A stretch of DNA of 64,000 bases from Halomonas salinarum (GCF_012062845.1 NZ_WWNB01000013.1:1-64000), one strand, 5' to 3'; shown: positions 35,479 through 44,478, counted from the stretch's first letter. Program-made: numbers and translations. Notes: a model not told the origin generated them from the sequence alone.

Positions 35479-35694
35479 TCAGCTGCGTTCGTTGCGCTTG
35501 CGCCGGCGGTTGCGGCGATAGGTTCGCGCCACTGCCAGCAGAAGCGCCGCCGACACCATCAGCCCAAGCGTCAGCCCCTGCCAGGGCCGGGCGGCATCCC
35601 CCATCACGGTCTCCAAGGTGATGACGGCCGTCAGGCCGGCAGCCTGGCTGCCGATGGCCAGGGCGCGCAGAATGTCGAAGGCAGGCTTGGCCAT
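35479..35694 (-). CDS. small membrane protein, unknown
   Basis: A 71-residue protein, MAKPAFDILRALAIGSQAAG start, with two hydrophobic helices and a strongly basic tail (YRRNRRRKRNERS) that should face the cytoplasm. GGAG lies six bases before the ATG. A longer frame from a GTG at 35763 would add another hydrophobic segment but has no site. No family is recognised. Confidence 0.6.
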   Translation of the reverse strand: MAKPAFDILRALAIGSQAAGLTAVITLETVMGDAARPWQGLTLGLMVSAALLLAVARTYRRNRRRKRNERS

Positions 35695-35744
35695 GAAAGC
35701 TCCGGGTGTAAATAACGCGATGAGTGTGAACAGAAAGACGAGGC

Positions 35745-35778
35745 GATGAGGCGCCACTCCCACGCATGGCGCCTCATC
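35745..35778. repeat. 12-bp perfect inverted repeat
   Basis: GATGAGGCGCCA (35745-35756) and TGGCGCCTCATC (35767-35778), 10-bp loop, in the spacer between two minus-strand genes. It has no T-run. It could be a terminator of the lipoprotein gene that relies on other factors. Confidence 0.6.
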
Positions 35779-35824
35779 ATACCCAAGATCGCCGCCGACG
35801 GGACGGCAAGGAAAACCTGCCGGA

Positions 35825-36385
35825 TTAGCGCCCCGGCTTCAACACCAGCCGCCCGGGCTCGATATCCAGGGTCACGGCTCGGGAGGCCAGACGCTCCTTC
35901 CAGCCCCAGCCCATGGCATCCGGGTCCAGACGATAGACCGGCACGCTCTCAAGCGTCTGGGCAACCAGGCGCACCACCAGGTCGGTGACCGGAGCGATAT
36001 CCATCGGCAACCAGGGCGCATCGATACGGCTATCGAGCAGCGAAAGCCGCCGCAGGTAGATCGCCCTTTCATCACTGTCGTAGTAAGGCGTACCTTCAAG
36101 GCTGAGCGCCACATCCGCGGGCAGGTTGGAGGCGAAGGCGTTGACGGCGACGCGGCCGGCCACCGCCAGGCGTATCACGTCGCGACCGTCGGGGCCGACA
36201 GCGAGATCGGTCGACTCAAGCGTCAACGACAGCGGCGAACCGGACTTGAGCTGGGCACGGTCGAAGCCTTCCACGGCCGCCGTCAGCTCCTCTTGCATGG
36301 TGGCCTCGCTGACCGAGTAGGACAGGCTGGAGCAGCCGCTCAGGCCAAGCAGGCAGATCAGAACCAGGGGGACAAGGTGGCGCAT
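35825..36385 (-). CDS. DUF1439 (YceB-like) lipoprotein
   Basis: A 186-residue protein with a lipoprotein signal: MRHLVPLVLICLLGLSGC, lipobox LSGC. The mature part follows the YceB pattern, including SYSVSEATMQEEL, a paired strand region and VPVYRLDP near the end. It is anchored to a membrane in the periplasm; the function of the family is unknown. The start gives a clean signal peptide and a GGAG nine bases upstream; the longer frame upstream is not signal-like. Confidence 0.85.
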   Translation of the reverse strand: MRHLVPLVLICLLGLSGCSSLSYSVSEATMQEELTAAVEGFDRAQLKSGSPLSLTLESTDLAVGPDGRDVIRLAVAGRVAVNAFASNLPADVALSLEGTPYYDSDERAIYLRRLSLLDSRIDAPWLPMDIAPVTDLVVRLVAQTLESVPVYRLDPDAMGWGWKERLASRAVTLDIEPGRLVLKPGR

Positions 36386-36649
36386 CGGGCAAGTCTCCGT
36401 GAGATGAGTGGGGCCATCCTGTCCCATTCCAGCCCCGCCGCCAAGAGGCAGTGCCTGCTTGTCTGTCGTTCTTCCTCCAAAACTGCGCCCGCTCGCCGTC
36501 AGGCATGAAACCGGCATCGAGAAAGCGAAGATCGCCAGCGTGACAGCCAACGAACGAGGCAGTAGGCTGAATTGCCCGGTTGCCTCGCGGCATGGGGACG
36601 ACTTACCTCGACTGCCTCTCGTTTCTCACGACTCCCGGAGCCCGCTGAC

Positions 36650-37447
36650 ATGGATGCCCTGGCCCTCGGTCCGCTTCTGATCTCACTGCCGCGTCTCTAT
36701 GCCCTGGCCGCAGCGCTGCTGCTGCTGGTGCTGAGCCTTGCGCTCCTCGGCCTGCCCCGTGGCCGCCATGTACGCTGGTTCAATGGTGTACTGCTTGTCT
36801 GGCTGATCGGCGCGCGCCTGGGGTATGTTGTCACCCATTTCGAAAGCTTCGCCGGCGCTCCGTTGGATATCCTCAAATTTTGGCAGCCCGGCTATCAGGG
36901 CCTAGCGGGGCTCTTCGCCGCCAGTGTCTGGACGATCTGGACACTGCGCGACCACATGGGAAGGCAGCTTGGCAGCCTGGCGCTATTGCTCGGCTGTTCG
37001 GCACTGTGGCTGGCGCTGGTCGGCTGGAACCCGCTGGGTGGCAGCCTCAGTCTGCGTTCGCTGCCCGAGTTGACACTTGAGAACCTCGACGGCGAGCCGG
37101 TGGCACTCGAGACACTCACCGGCCAACCGGTGCTGATCAACCTATGGGCCACCTGGTGTCCGCCCTGCCTGCGAGAGATGCCACTACTCGAGGACGTCGC
37201 CAACCGTGACGACATCACCGTGGTCGTTGCCAACCAGGGGGAAGAGCTTCTTCAAGTGGTGCGCTACCTGGATGACCAGAACCTCTCATTCGACCAGGCC
37301 CTGCTCGACCCGCAGCAGCGTCTAAGCGTGATCGCCGAGTCCCCGGGGCTGCCCACCAGCCTCTATTTCGATGCCGACGGCCGGCTGGTCGAGCACCATG
37401 TGGGCGAGCTCAGCCGTGCTCAGCTGGAGGCCTGGACGAGCCCTTGA
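36650..37447 (+). CDS. Lgt-like membrane domain fused to a TlpA-type thioredoxin
   Basis: A 265-residue protein. Residues 1-130 contain about four membrane helices with text resembling prolipoprotein diacylglyceryl transferase (ARLGYVVTHFESF, LDILKFWQPGYQGLAGLF). It lacks the full catalytic Lgt set at this length. Residues 140-265 form a TlpA/ResA thioredoxin domain with WATWCPPCLREMP and a cis-Pro loop (SPGLPTSLYFD), most likely facing the periplasm. Role: reduction of a periplasmic protein disulfide, perhaps on lipoproteins. GGAG lies nine bases upstream of the start. It stands between a lipoprotein gene (divergent) and rapA. Confidence 0.85.
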   Translation: MDALALGPLLISLPRLYALAAALLLLVLSLALLGLPRGRHVRWFNGVLLVWLIGARLGYVVTHFESFAGAPLDILKFWQPGYQGLAGLFAASVWTIWTLRDHMGRQLGSLALLLGCSALWLALVGWNPLGGSLSLRSLPELTLENLDGEPVALETLTGQPVLINLWATWCPPCLREMPLLEDVANRDDITVVVANQGEELLQVVRYLDDQNLSFDQALLDPQQRLSVIAESPGLPTSLYFDADGRLVEHHVGELSRAQLEAWTSP

Positions 37448-37580
37448 GCGTGCTATCGGCGGTTTGAGCCCAACCACCTACTTAAGCCGCGCCCCGCTTT
37501 GCTGTAAGATACCGCGCCCTGTCGTCGCCGGCCCTTGTGCCGGTTGCGTGCGCATCGACCCTTTCAGTATCCGAGGCAGC

Positions 37581-40523
37581 ATGAGCGAATTTTCTCCCGG
37601 CCAGCGCTGGATCAGCGACGGCGAAGCCGAGCTGGGTCTGGGCACCGTCCTGAACTGCGATTTCCGTACCGTCACTGTGCTGTTCGCCGCCAGCGAGGAA
37701 ACCCGGACGTACAGCGTGCGCCAGGCGCCGCTGACCCGCGTGGTCTTCGGTAGCGGTGACCGCATCCAGTCCGCCGAGGGCTGGCAGATGCTGGTCGACG
37801 ACAGCAAGGAAGAGCGCGGCTTGATCGTCTATATCGGTGAGGACGATCAGGGCCAGCTACGCGAACTGCCCGAAGCGCAGCTCGCCGACACCATGCAGTT
37901 CGACCAGGCTCGCGACCGCCTGTTGACCGGTCAGGTCGACCGCAATGACTGGTTCAACCTGCGTTTTCGTACCCTGCACCATCATAACCGCATCGAGCAG
38001 AACCCGGCGCTGGGCCTTGCCGGCCCCAAGGTCGACCTGATCGATCACCAGCTCTACATCGCCGATGAGATCACCGGGCGCCACGCGCCGCGGGTGCTGC
38101 TGGCCGACGAAGTGGGCCTTGGCAAGACCATTGAGGCCGGCCTGATCTTGCACCGCCTGCTGCTCACCGGCCGCGCCGAACGGGCGCTGATCCTTGTGCC
38201 TGACAGCCTGACGCACCAGTGGCTGGTCGAACTGCTGCGCCGCTTTGCCTTGAAGGTCACCCTGCTCGATGAACACCAGAGTCAGGCGCAAAGCGAAAGC
38301 AACCCTTTCGACAGCGGCCAGCTGGTGCTGGCAAGCCAACAGTGGCTGTTCAACAACCCGCACCGTCAGGCGCAGGCCGAGGCCTGCGACTGGGACATGC
38401 TGATTGTCGACGAGGCCCATCATCTGGATTGGACGCCGGACGAACAGGGTCCCGGCTACGCTTGCGTCGAGCGCCTATCGAAGACCATCGACGGCGTGCT
38501 GCTGCTCACCGCCACCCCCGAGCAGATGGGGCTCGAGAGCCACTTCGCACGGCTGCGCCTGCTCGACCCGGACCGCTACCAGGACCTGGAGCGTTTCAAG
38601 GCCGAGGAAGCAGGCTACGTGCAGGTCGCCGAGGCCATCGATGCGCTGGACAAGCTGCCCGCCGCCACCCCGGCCGAAGGCAATGAGGCCCGGGCGCTGG
38701 TCGATGCGGTGATCGACGACGCCGACAGCCAGGCACTGCTCGATACGCTGGCCGAGGTCGAGAGCGATGACGCCCAGCGCGAAGCCGCACGGCGCCAGCT
38801 CACCGAACAGCTGCTCGACCGCCATGGCACAGGCCGGGTGATGTTTCGTAACAGCCGTCGTCACGTCGGCGGCTTTCCCGAGCGTGAACTGCACGTCAGC
38901 GAACTCGCCCTGCCCTCGTCCTATCGCCGGGTGCTGCGCCGCATCGAGCGCGACGAGGACTATCTCGACGAACTCCTGATCGAAACCGGCCTGGATCATC
39001 CGGACGTGCTGATCTATCCGGATGCCATGTACCGGGCGCTGAGCGACGATCCGCTCAACGCCGAGCCCTGGTGGCAGTTCGATCCCCGGGTGACCTGGCT
39101 GCTTGAGCAGCTCACCGAGGTTGGCGACGACAAGGTACTGGTGATCGCCCATGGTCGCGATACCGCGCTGGAACTCGCCGAGGGCCTGCGGGTGCTGGGC
39201 GGCGTGCAGGCGCCGGTGTTCCACGAAGGCTTGACGCTGGTCGAGCGCGACCGCGCTGCCGCCGCCTTCGCCGACACCGAGGACGGCTGTCAGGTGCTGG
39301 TGTGCTCGGAGATCGGCTCAGAAGGTCGCAACTTCCAGTTCTGCCGTCATCTGGTGATGTTTGACCTGCCCCAGCAACCGGACCAGCTCGAACAGCGCAT
39401 CGGCCGGCTGGATCGCATCGGCCAGCAGCACACCATCCAGCTGCATGTCCCGGTGTTCGAACAGAGCCCCGGTGCCCGACTGCTGCGCTGGTACCGGGAG
39501 GGCATGGACGCTTTCAGCGCCCCTCACGGTATCGGCAGCGAGCTCTTCGCTGCCTTCGGTGATGACCTGGGTGAGGCACTGCTCGACGAGGAAGGCCTCG
39601 AGGAGCTGATCACCGAGACGCGTGCCCTCTTCGAGACCAAGCTCAAGGAGCGTGAGGCCGGCCGCAACCGCCTGCTCGAGTACAACGCCTGCCGGCCGGC
39701 GCGTGCTGCCAGGATCATCGAGGCGATCCGTGAGCTCGACGATGACAAGGCGCTGCCACGCTACCTGGATCAGGCGCTGGATATCTTCGGCGTCGATAGT
39801 CAGGACCTGGGCGGTGATGTCATGCACCTGCAGCCGAGCCCGCAGATGCTCGACGGCCTGCCGGGCCTGGTGAAAGGCGAAGACGGCTTTTCCGCGACCC
39901 TGTCACGCCCCAAGGCCCTGGCCCGCGACGACGTCCAGCATCTTTCCTGGGAGCATCCGCTGATCCGCGAGATGATGGCGCGCCAGCTCGACGGCAACAT
40001 GGGCAACACGGCACTTGCCCTGCTCAAGCACCCGGCGATTCCGGGCGGTCGCCTGATGACCGAACTGGTCTTCCGCACTCACTGCCCGGCACCGAAGAAG
40101 CTGCACGTCAACCGCTTCCTGCCGGCGACAGCGGTCCGCGTGCTGCTCGACGAAAACGGCAGCAATCTGTCCTCCAAGGTCTCCTTCGGCGGCCTGGCCA
40201 AGAACCTCACCAAGGTCAAGAAGGCGGTGGCCCGCGACCTGATCAAGGACCGCCACGACCAGCTGCGCGAACTGCTGGTTCAGGGCGAACAGGAAGCCGA
40301 ACGGGAGCTGCCGAGCATTGTCGAGGCCGCACAGACCCGCATGCGCGAGACCCTCGACGGCGAGCTGTCGCGCCTCAAGGCCCTGTCGCGTCATAACCCG
40401 GCGGTGCGTGAGGATGAAATTGATGCCCTCGCCGAGACACGCGCCTCGCTGGATACCGCCATCGAAGGTACCCGGCTGCGCCTGGATGCCGTGCGGGTGA
40501 TCGTCACCGTCGATACCGACTAG
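37581..40523 (+). CDS. rapA: RNA polymerase-associated ATPase RapA (HepA)
   Basis: Swi2/Snf2 ATPase that recycles RNA polymerase. The 980-residue protein (E. coli 968) opens MSEFSPGQRWISDGEAELG, with two Tudor-like N-domains (about 1-110). The helicase motor carries Walker A ADEVGLGKTIEAGL, DEAHH and the QRIGRLDRIGQ motif VI. The C-terminal region is of RapA type. Start fixed by the family N-terminus; the frame extends 70 codons upstream through unrelated text. It is monocistronic and followed by two strong hairpins. Confidence 0.97.
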   Translation: MSEFSPGQRWISDGEAELGLGTVLNCDFRTVTVLFAASEETRTYSVRQAPLTRVVFGSGDRIQSAEGWQMLVDDSKEERGLIVYIGEDDQGQLRELPEAQLADTMQFDQARDRLLTGQVDRNDWFNLRFRTLHHHNRIEQNPALGLAGPKVDLIDHQLYIADEITGRHAPRVLLADEVGLGKTIEAGLILHRLLLTGRAERALILVPDSLTHQWLVELLRRFALKVTLLDEHQSQAQSESNPFDSGQLVLASQQWLFNNPHRQAQAEACDWDMLIVDEAHHLDWTPDEQGPGYACVERLSKTIDGVLLLTATPEQMGLESHFARLRLLDPDRYQDLERFKAEEAGYVQVAEAIDALDKLPAATPAEGNEARALVDAVIDDADSQALLDTLAEVESDDAQREAARRQLTEQLLDRHGTGRVMFRNSRRHVGGFPERELHVSELALPSSYRRVLRRIERDEDYLDELLIETGLDHPDVLIYPDAMYRALSDDPLNAEPWWQFDPRVTWLLEQLTEVGDDKVLVIAHGRDTALELAEGLRVLGGVQAPVFHEGLTLVERDRAAAAFADTEDGCQVLVCSEIGSEGRNFQFCRHLVMFDLPQQPDQLEQRIGRLDRIGQQHTIQLHVPVFEQSPGARLLRWYREGMDAFSAPHGIGSELFAAFGDDLGEALLDEEGLEELITETRALFETKLKEREAGRNRLLEYNACRPARAARIIEAIRELDDDKALPRYLDQALDIFGVDSQDLGGDVMHLQPSPQMLDGLPGLVKGEDGFSATLSRPKALARDDVQHLSWEHPLIREMMARQLDGNMGNTALALLKHPAIPGGRLMTELVFRTHCPAPKKLHVNRFLPATAVRVLLDENGSNLSSKVSFGGLAKNLTKVKKAVARDLIKDRHDQLRELLVQGEQEAERELPSIVEAAQTRMRETLDGELSRLKALSRHNPAVREDEIDALAETRASLDTAIEGTRLRLDAVRVIVTVDTD

Positions 40524-40543
40524 CCTTGCAACGGCGCTATCAG

Positions 40544-40571
40544 CGCTGGCGCCGGCTGCACGGCGCCAGCG
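40544..40571. terminator. hairpin after rapA
   Basis: A 10-bp perfect stem CGCTGGCGCC / GGCGCCAGCG with an eight-base loop, 21 bp past the rapA stop. No T-tract follows. Confidence 0.5.
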
Positions 40572-40590
40572 AACGAACAGCTCGATAGAA

Positions 40591-40627
40591 CGCCATGCGC
40601 CCGGCCACTTCGGCCGGGCGCATGGCG
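40591..40627. terminator. 16-bp perfect-stem hairpin between convergent genes
   Basis: Arms at 40591-40606 (CGCCATGCGCCCGGCC) and 40612-40627 pair perfectly around ACTTC. It lies between convergent rapA and the yfcH-like gene. There is no T-run, but the stem is strong enough to block or stabilise 3' ends on both strands. Confidence 0.6.
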
Positions 40628-40685
40628 TTAGGGCGAAACGTTCAGGCGCATGGAAAAGAAGCGAGAAAGGCGTAACGGAGAAGAT

Positions 40686-41591
40686 TTACCGAGAAAGGAT
40701 CGCGGTCAGCGCCTGATCGAGCGTCGGGTACGCGAAGCTAAAACCGGCTTCCTGAAGGCGCTCCGGGCGCATGTCGGCACCGGTCAACAGAAGGTTGGCC
40801 ATCTCGCCAAGCCCGGCCTTGAGGACAAAGGACGGTACCGCCATGAATGCCGGCCGATGCAGGTGTTTCGCCAGGGTGTCCGTGAACTCGGCGTTGGTTA
40901 CCGGGTGCGGCGCCGAGGCATTGAAGGGGCCGCTGAGGTCCTCGCGCTCGAGCAGGAACTCAAGCAGCGCCACCATGTCATCGCGGTGTATCCAGGGCAT
41001 GAACTGACGACCGCTGCCGAAGGGGCCGCCGAGCCCCAGCTTGAAGGGCGTCAGCATCTTGGCAAGGGTGCCACCGTTCTTCTCGAGCACCAGCCCTGTG
41101 CGTACCCGCACCACCCGCACGCCATGCGCCTCGGCCGCCTGCGCCTCACGCTCCCATTGCTCGCAGAGACGATGGGCAAATTCATCATTCGGCGGCGTAT
41201 CTTCGCTCACCCGGGTATCACCCTGATCACCGTAGTAGCCCATCGCCGAGCCCGAAATCATCACCTTCGGCGCCGCACCGGCCTCGGCCAGCTGGCCACA
41301 CAGGTTGACCAGCGCCCGGGTGATGTCGACGCGGGAGTCCACCAAGCGGCGCTTCTGCTCATCGGTCCAGCGCTTGTCGGCGATCGGTTCACCGGCCAGG
41401 TTGATGATCGCCTCCGGTTGTGACTCGACAAAGGCCATCACCGAGTCCGCGACCGCCGTGTCTGCCGGCAGCAGGTCACGCGCATTGGCGGGATCCCGGG
41501 ACACCACCAAGAGCTCATGGCCCGCCTCTGCCAGACGACGACAAAGGGGTCTGCCCACGAAGCCGGTACCACCAGTGATCAGAATACGCAT
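40686..41591 (-). CDS. yfcH: TIGR01777-family NAD(P)-dependent epimerase-like protein
   Basis: A 301-residue extended-SDR protein of the YfcH/SulA-like group. It shows GGTGFVGRPLCRRL at the N-terminus, AGEPIADKRWTDEQK near residue 70 and the SAMGYYGDQGD active-site block. The C-terminal DUF1731 part has HRPAFMAVPSFVLK. The physiological substrate of the family is unknown. It is transcribed divergently from the flavoprotein gene at 41837 with a 245-bp spacer. Confidence 0.92.
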   Translation of the reverse strand: MRILITGGTGFVGRPLCRRLAEAGHELLVVSRDPANARDLLPADTAVADSVMAFVESQPEAIINLAGEPIADKRWTDEQKRRLVDSRVDITRALVNLCGQLAEAGAAPKVMISGSAMGYYGDQGDTRVSEDTPPNDEFAHRLCEQWEREAQAAEAHGVRVVRVRTGLVLEKNGGTLAKMLTPFKLGLGGPFGSGRQFMPWIHRDDMVALLEFLLEREDLSGPFNASAPHPVTNAEFTDTLAKHLHRPAFMAVPSFVLKAGLGEMANLLLTGADMRPERLQEAGFSFAYPTLDQALTAILSR

Positions 41592-41836
41592 GCTGCCTCC
41601 TAAGATACTGTGTTGTGTGCCCTCACCTACGCAAAGCGTGGCTCAAGATACATAAGTCGTGCCAGCTACGTTTGCCTGTATCAAGTGCGATGCCCTTCAT
41701 CTTTCCCCCTGGCGGGCCCTTGATCAGGCACCGGGTGGCCACGATGGCATCGCGGCACTACCAATTGTTATACAGATTTTGTACGATTCTGTTAATCTGA
41801 TCATGTTTCGGGCTACGCCAGTCACTTGGAGGATTG

Positions 41837-42853
41837 ATGTCCGCCAGCTCTTGCATCGCCATCATCGGCGCCGGTCTCTCGGGTCTTGCCTGTGCCCGGG
41901 TACTCGCCGATTGCGGCATCTCAAGCGAGATCTTCGACAAGGCCCGTGGCCCTGGCGGCCGCCTGACCAGTCGACAACTGCCCGGCGCGGTCGTCGACCT
42001 GGGCGCTCAATACTTCACCGCCCGCGAGAAACGGTTTGTTTCCCAGGTCGATGCCTGGTGCCGCGCTGGGCTAGTCGCCCCCTGGCCAGAGCGGTTGTGG
42101 CGAATTGACGCCGAGGGCTGGCAACTGCATCGGGACGCGCAGAGGCGCTTCAGCGCCGTGCCACGCATGAGTGCCCTGACGAGAGCGATGGCGGAAGGGC
42201 TTACCCTGCACACCCAGACGCGCATCACCGGCCTTGAGCAGTGTGCCGACGGCTGGTGGCTGGCCGACGACAAGGGGCACCATCATGGGCCCTATACGCG
42301 AGTGGTGATCACGGCACCCACTCCCCAGGCGTTAGAGCTGGTCGCTCCCCATGACGCGACTCTCGCCGCCGACTGTCGCGCCGTCACCCAACAGCCCTGC
42401 TGGGCTGGCTATGCCCTCTTCGATGAACCGCTCCCGGCGCTACCCGGGGTCGATGCCGATTGGCAGGCCGCCTTCGTCAATGTGGGGCCGCTTGGCGTGG
42501 TCAGTCGCAACGACGCTAAGCCCGGTCGCCAGACACAAGGCGAAAGCCTGACCCTGCTGGCCGGCGCAAAGGCCAGTGCCGACTGGCTCGAGGATGACGC
42601 CGATACCGTCGCCTCGCGATTGTTGTCTGCCTTCGAATCGCTCTACGCCCAACCGCTACCCACGCCACGACTGCTCGGCGCCCACCGCTGGCGCTATGCC
42701 AAGCCGGTTGGAGAGACCACCGGTCCCGGTTACCGGCTGAGCGCTTTGGGACTGGCGCTGGCCGGCGATGCCTTTCGCGCATCCCGAGTCGAGGATGCCT
42801 GGCTCTCCGGCCATGATCTGGGGCAGGCCCTGGCCGTCGAAATCGGCCAATGA
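41837..42853 (+). CDS. renalase-like FAD-dependent oxidoreductase
   Basis: A 338-residue flavoprotein with the dinucleotide motif IIGAGLSGLACARVL and FDKARGPGGRLTSRQ, the renalase-family signature, and an FAD-binding C-terminal LALAGDAF block. Bacterial relatives oxidise beta-NAD(P)H isomers, but this is inferred from the family. An ATG at 41837 with GGAGG four bases upstream is preferred over the adjacent TTG. The AT-rich upstream DNA contains TATACA and TGTACG elements like the operator at 43368, so it may belong to the same light regulon. Confidence 0.85.
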   Translation: MSASSCIAIIGAGLSGLACARVLADCGISSEIFDKARGPGGRLTSRQLPGAVVDLGAQYFTAREKRFVSQVDAWCRAGLVAPWPERLWRIDAEGWQLHRDAQRRFSAVPRMSALTRAMAEGLTLHTQTRITGLEQCADGWWLADDKGHHHGPYTRVVITAPTPQALELVAPHDATLAADCRAVTQQPCWAGYALFDEPLPALPGVDADWQAAFVNVGPLGVVSRNDAKPGRQTQGESLTLLAGAKASADWLEDDADTVASRLLSAFESLYAQPLPTPRLLGAHRWRYAKPVGETTGPGYRLSALGLALAGDAFRASRVEDAWLSGHDLGQALAVEIGQ

Positions 42854-42961
42854 TCAACCGCCAGTTCAGACAACAAACGCTAGTGTCGATGGCGAGACAC
42901 CAACGCTATCGATCAATAAGCCACCTTCACTACTGCACACTTCGTTTCCCAAGAGGTTTTC

Positions 42962-43330
42962 ATGTCACACGCCCTGATCCTGCTTGCCCATGGTTCCCGT
43001 GACCCACGCTGGAAGGCGCCCTTCGAGTCACTTGCCGACACGCTGAAGGATCGGCGCTCCACGCCACTGCGCATGGCCTACATGGAGCTTTGTGAACCGT
43101 CACTTGAAGCCACGGTGCAAGAACTGAGCGAGAGCGGCATCACCCGCGCCGATATCCTGCCGCTGTTCTTCGCGGCCGGTCGCCATCTTCGCGAGGACGT
43201 CCCGGGCCAGATCACCGCCCTGGGCGAGGCACACCCCGATATCGAGCTGACGCTGCTGCCGCCGGTAGGGCAGCATCCGGCCTTCGTCGATGCCCTGGCC
43301 GGCATCATCGACGAGCGCGCCGGTGACTGA
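42962..43330 (+). CDS. short CbiX/SirB-type chelatase
   Basis: A 122-residue single-domain protein with ILLAHGSRDPRW and LPLFFAAGRHLREDVP, the two histidine-containing metal sites of the CbiX-small/SirB family (cobalt or iron insertion into sirohydrochlorin-type rings). AGAGG precedes the ATG. It lies between a flavoprotein gene and a MerR regulator gene; the context suggests tetrapyrrole or B12 handling linked to light response, but no other cobalamin gene is nearby. Confidence 0.88.
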   Translation: MSHALILLAHGSRDPRWKAPFESLADTLKDRRSTPLRMAYMELCEPSLEATVQELSESGITRADILPLFFAAGRHLREDVPGQITALGEAHPDIELTLLPPVGQHPAFVDALAGIIDERAGD

Positions 43331-43365
43331 CCAGACATGGGAACAGGACGCCTCTCTTCCCACAA

Positions 43366-43393
43366 TTTGTACAACCTCATTGCCTTGTATAAT
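43366..43393 (+). promoter_or_regulatory. putative LitR-type operator over the merR-phr promoter
   Basis: TGTACA (43368-43373), 12 bp, then TGTATA (43386-43391). A perfect TATAAT (43388-43393) overlaps the right half; TTGTAC or TTTGTA in the left half can serve as -35. A bound MerR protein would cover both promoter elements. The motif form T(G/A)TACA-N12-TGTA(C/T)A is, as I recall, that reported for class II LitR in Pseudomonas. Confidence 0.65.
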
Positions 43394-43483
43394 AATTTGC
43401 ACCATTCTTAGGCCCATCAGCGACGTCGCGCACAGCATCTGTACGTCGCTGATTCGACGACACAGCGAGAGGCTCACCAGCGC

Positions 43484-44398
43484 ATGACTACCAAGGCGAC
43501 CCACCCGGCCGATACGCCGCTCTATCCCATTCGTGAGGTCTCGCGATTGACAGGCGTCAACTCGGTGACCCTGCGCGCCTGGGAACGGCGCTACGGCCTG
43601 ATTCGCCCGCAGCGCACCGCCAAGGGCCACCGCCTGTATGCCTACGACGATGTGGAGCGCGTCGAACAGATACTTCAATGGCTCAACCGCGGCGTGCCCG
43701 TCAGCCAGGTGCGGGAGCTACTCGACCAACCCGCTCCAGCCGAACCACAGGCGCCGGCCATCGGCGATTGGCTAGGTCAGCGCCAGCAATGGCACGCCGC
43801 CGTCGAGGCGCTGGACCTTGGCCGCCTGGATACGCTCTATCATCAGGCCATGACGCTTTACCCGGTCGCGACTTGTGTCGGTGAGCTGTTCAAGCCGCTC
43901 ATTGCGTCTCTCGAAGAGGGCTGGGGCGAACAACTCGGCACGGCCCTGCAACGCGCGACGCTGGAATCCTTTCTGCGTAGCCGCATCGGTACGCGTCTCT
44001 ATCATGGCAATCAGACCAATACCGGCGGCACGGTATTGATTAGCCGACTGCCGGACGCCCATGGCATGCTCTGGGAGCTTCTGATGGCACTGACGGCAAG
44101 CGATGCAGGCTATCGTGTCCACCTCTTCGACGACGCACTGCCCTTGAATGAAATGCCGCTGGCCGTTCAGCGCCTGGATGCCGCGGCCATGCTGGTTTGC
44201 AGTGGGCAGGCCGAGCGCACTGAGCTGTTTAGACGCCAGCTGCCCAAGCTCGCCGAGCAGATCAATGTACCGCTAGGCCTCTGCGGGCCAGTGGCACGTA
44301 TCCGCGAGCAGGAACTCGCCGACACTCAGGTGGCGGTACTCGGCGATGATCCTCTGCAGGCGATTGCCCGGCTCAAGCCGCTGACACGGGCCCGGTAG
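43484..44398 (+). CDS. MerR-family regulator, class II LitR/CarH-like
   Basis: A 304-residue protein. The N-terminal MerR winged helix (YPIREVSRLTGVNSVTLRAWERRYGLIRP) is followed by a helical region (about 95-180) and a Rossmann-like domain resembling the B12-binding part of CarH/LitR. The cobalamin signature is degraded: DAHGML stands where DxHxxG is expected, and the Trp-x9-Glu-His motif is not seen. It therefore resembles class II LitR, which does not bind B12 itself. It lies next to photolyase and lipid-modifying genes and probably represses them in the dark. A TGTACA-type operator overlaps its own promoter. Confidence 0.85.
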   Translation: MTTKATHPADTPLYPIREVSRLTGVNSVTLRAWERRYGLIRPQRTAKGHRLYAYDDVERVEQILQWLNRGVPVSQVRELLDQPAPAEPQAPAIGDWLGQRQQWHAAVEALDLGRLDTLYHQAMTLYPVATCVGELFKPLIASLEEGWGEQLGTALQRATLESFLRSRIGTRLYHGNQTNTGGTVLISRLPDAHGMLWELLMALTASDAGYRVHLFDDALPLNEMPLAVQRLDAAAMLVCSGQAERTELFRRQLPKLAEQINVPLGLCGPVARIREQELADTQVAVLGDDPLQAIARLKPLTRAR

Positions 44399-44478
44399 CG
44401 TCAAGCGCGAGTCACCAGCACATGACGTCCTGACACGGCCCTCCCATACCGTCTTCTCTCACAATGGCAGGAGCGATC

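Noticed and set aside
37371-37580. Longer N-terminus for RapA
   Set aside because: These 70 codons overlap the end of the thioredoxin gene and do not match the RapA N-terminus, which begins at 37581.
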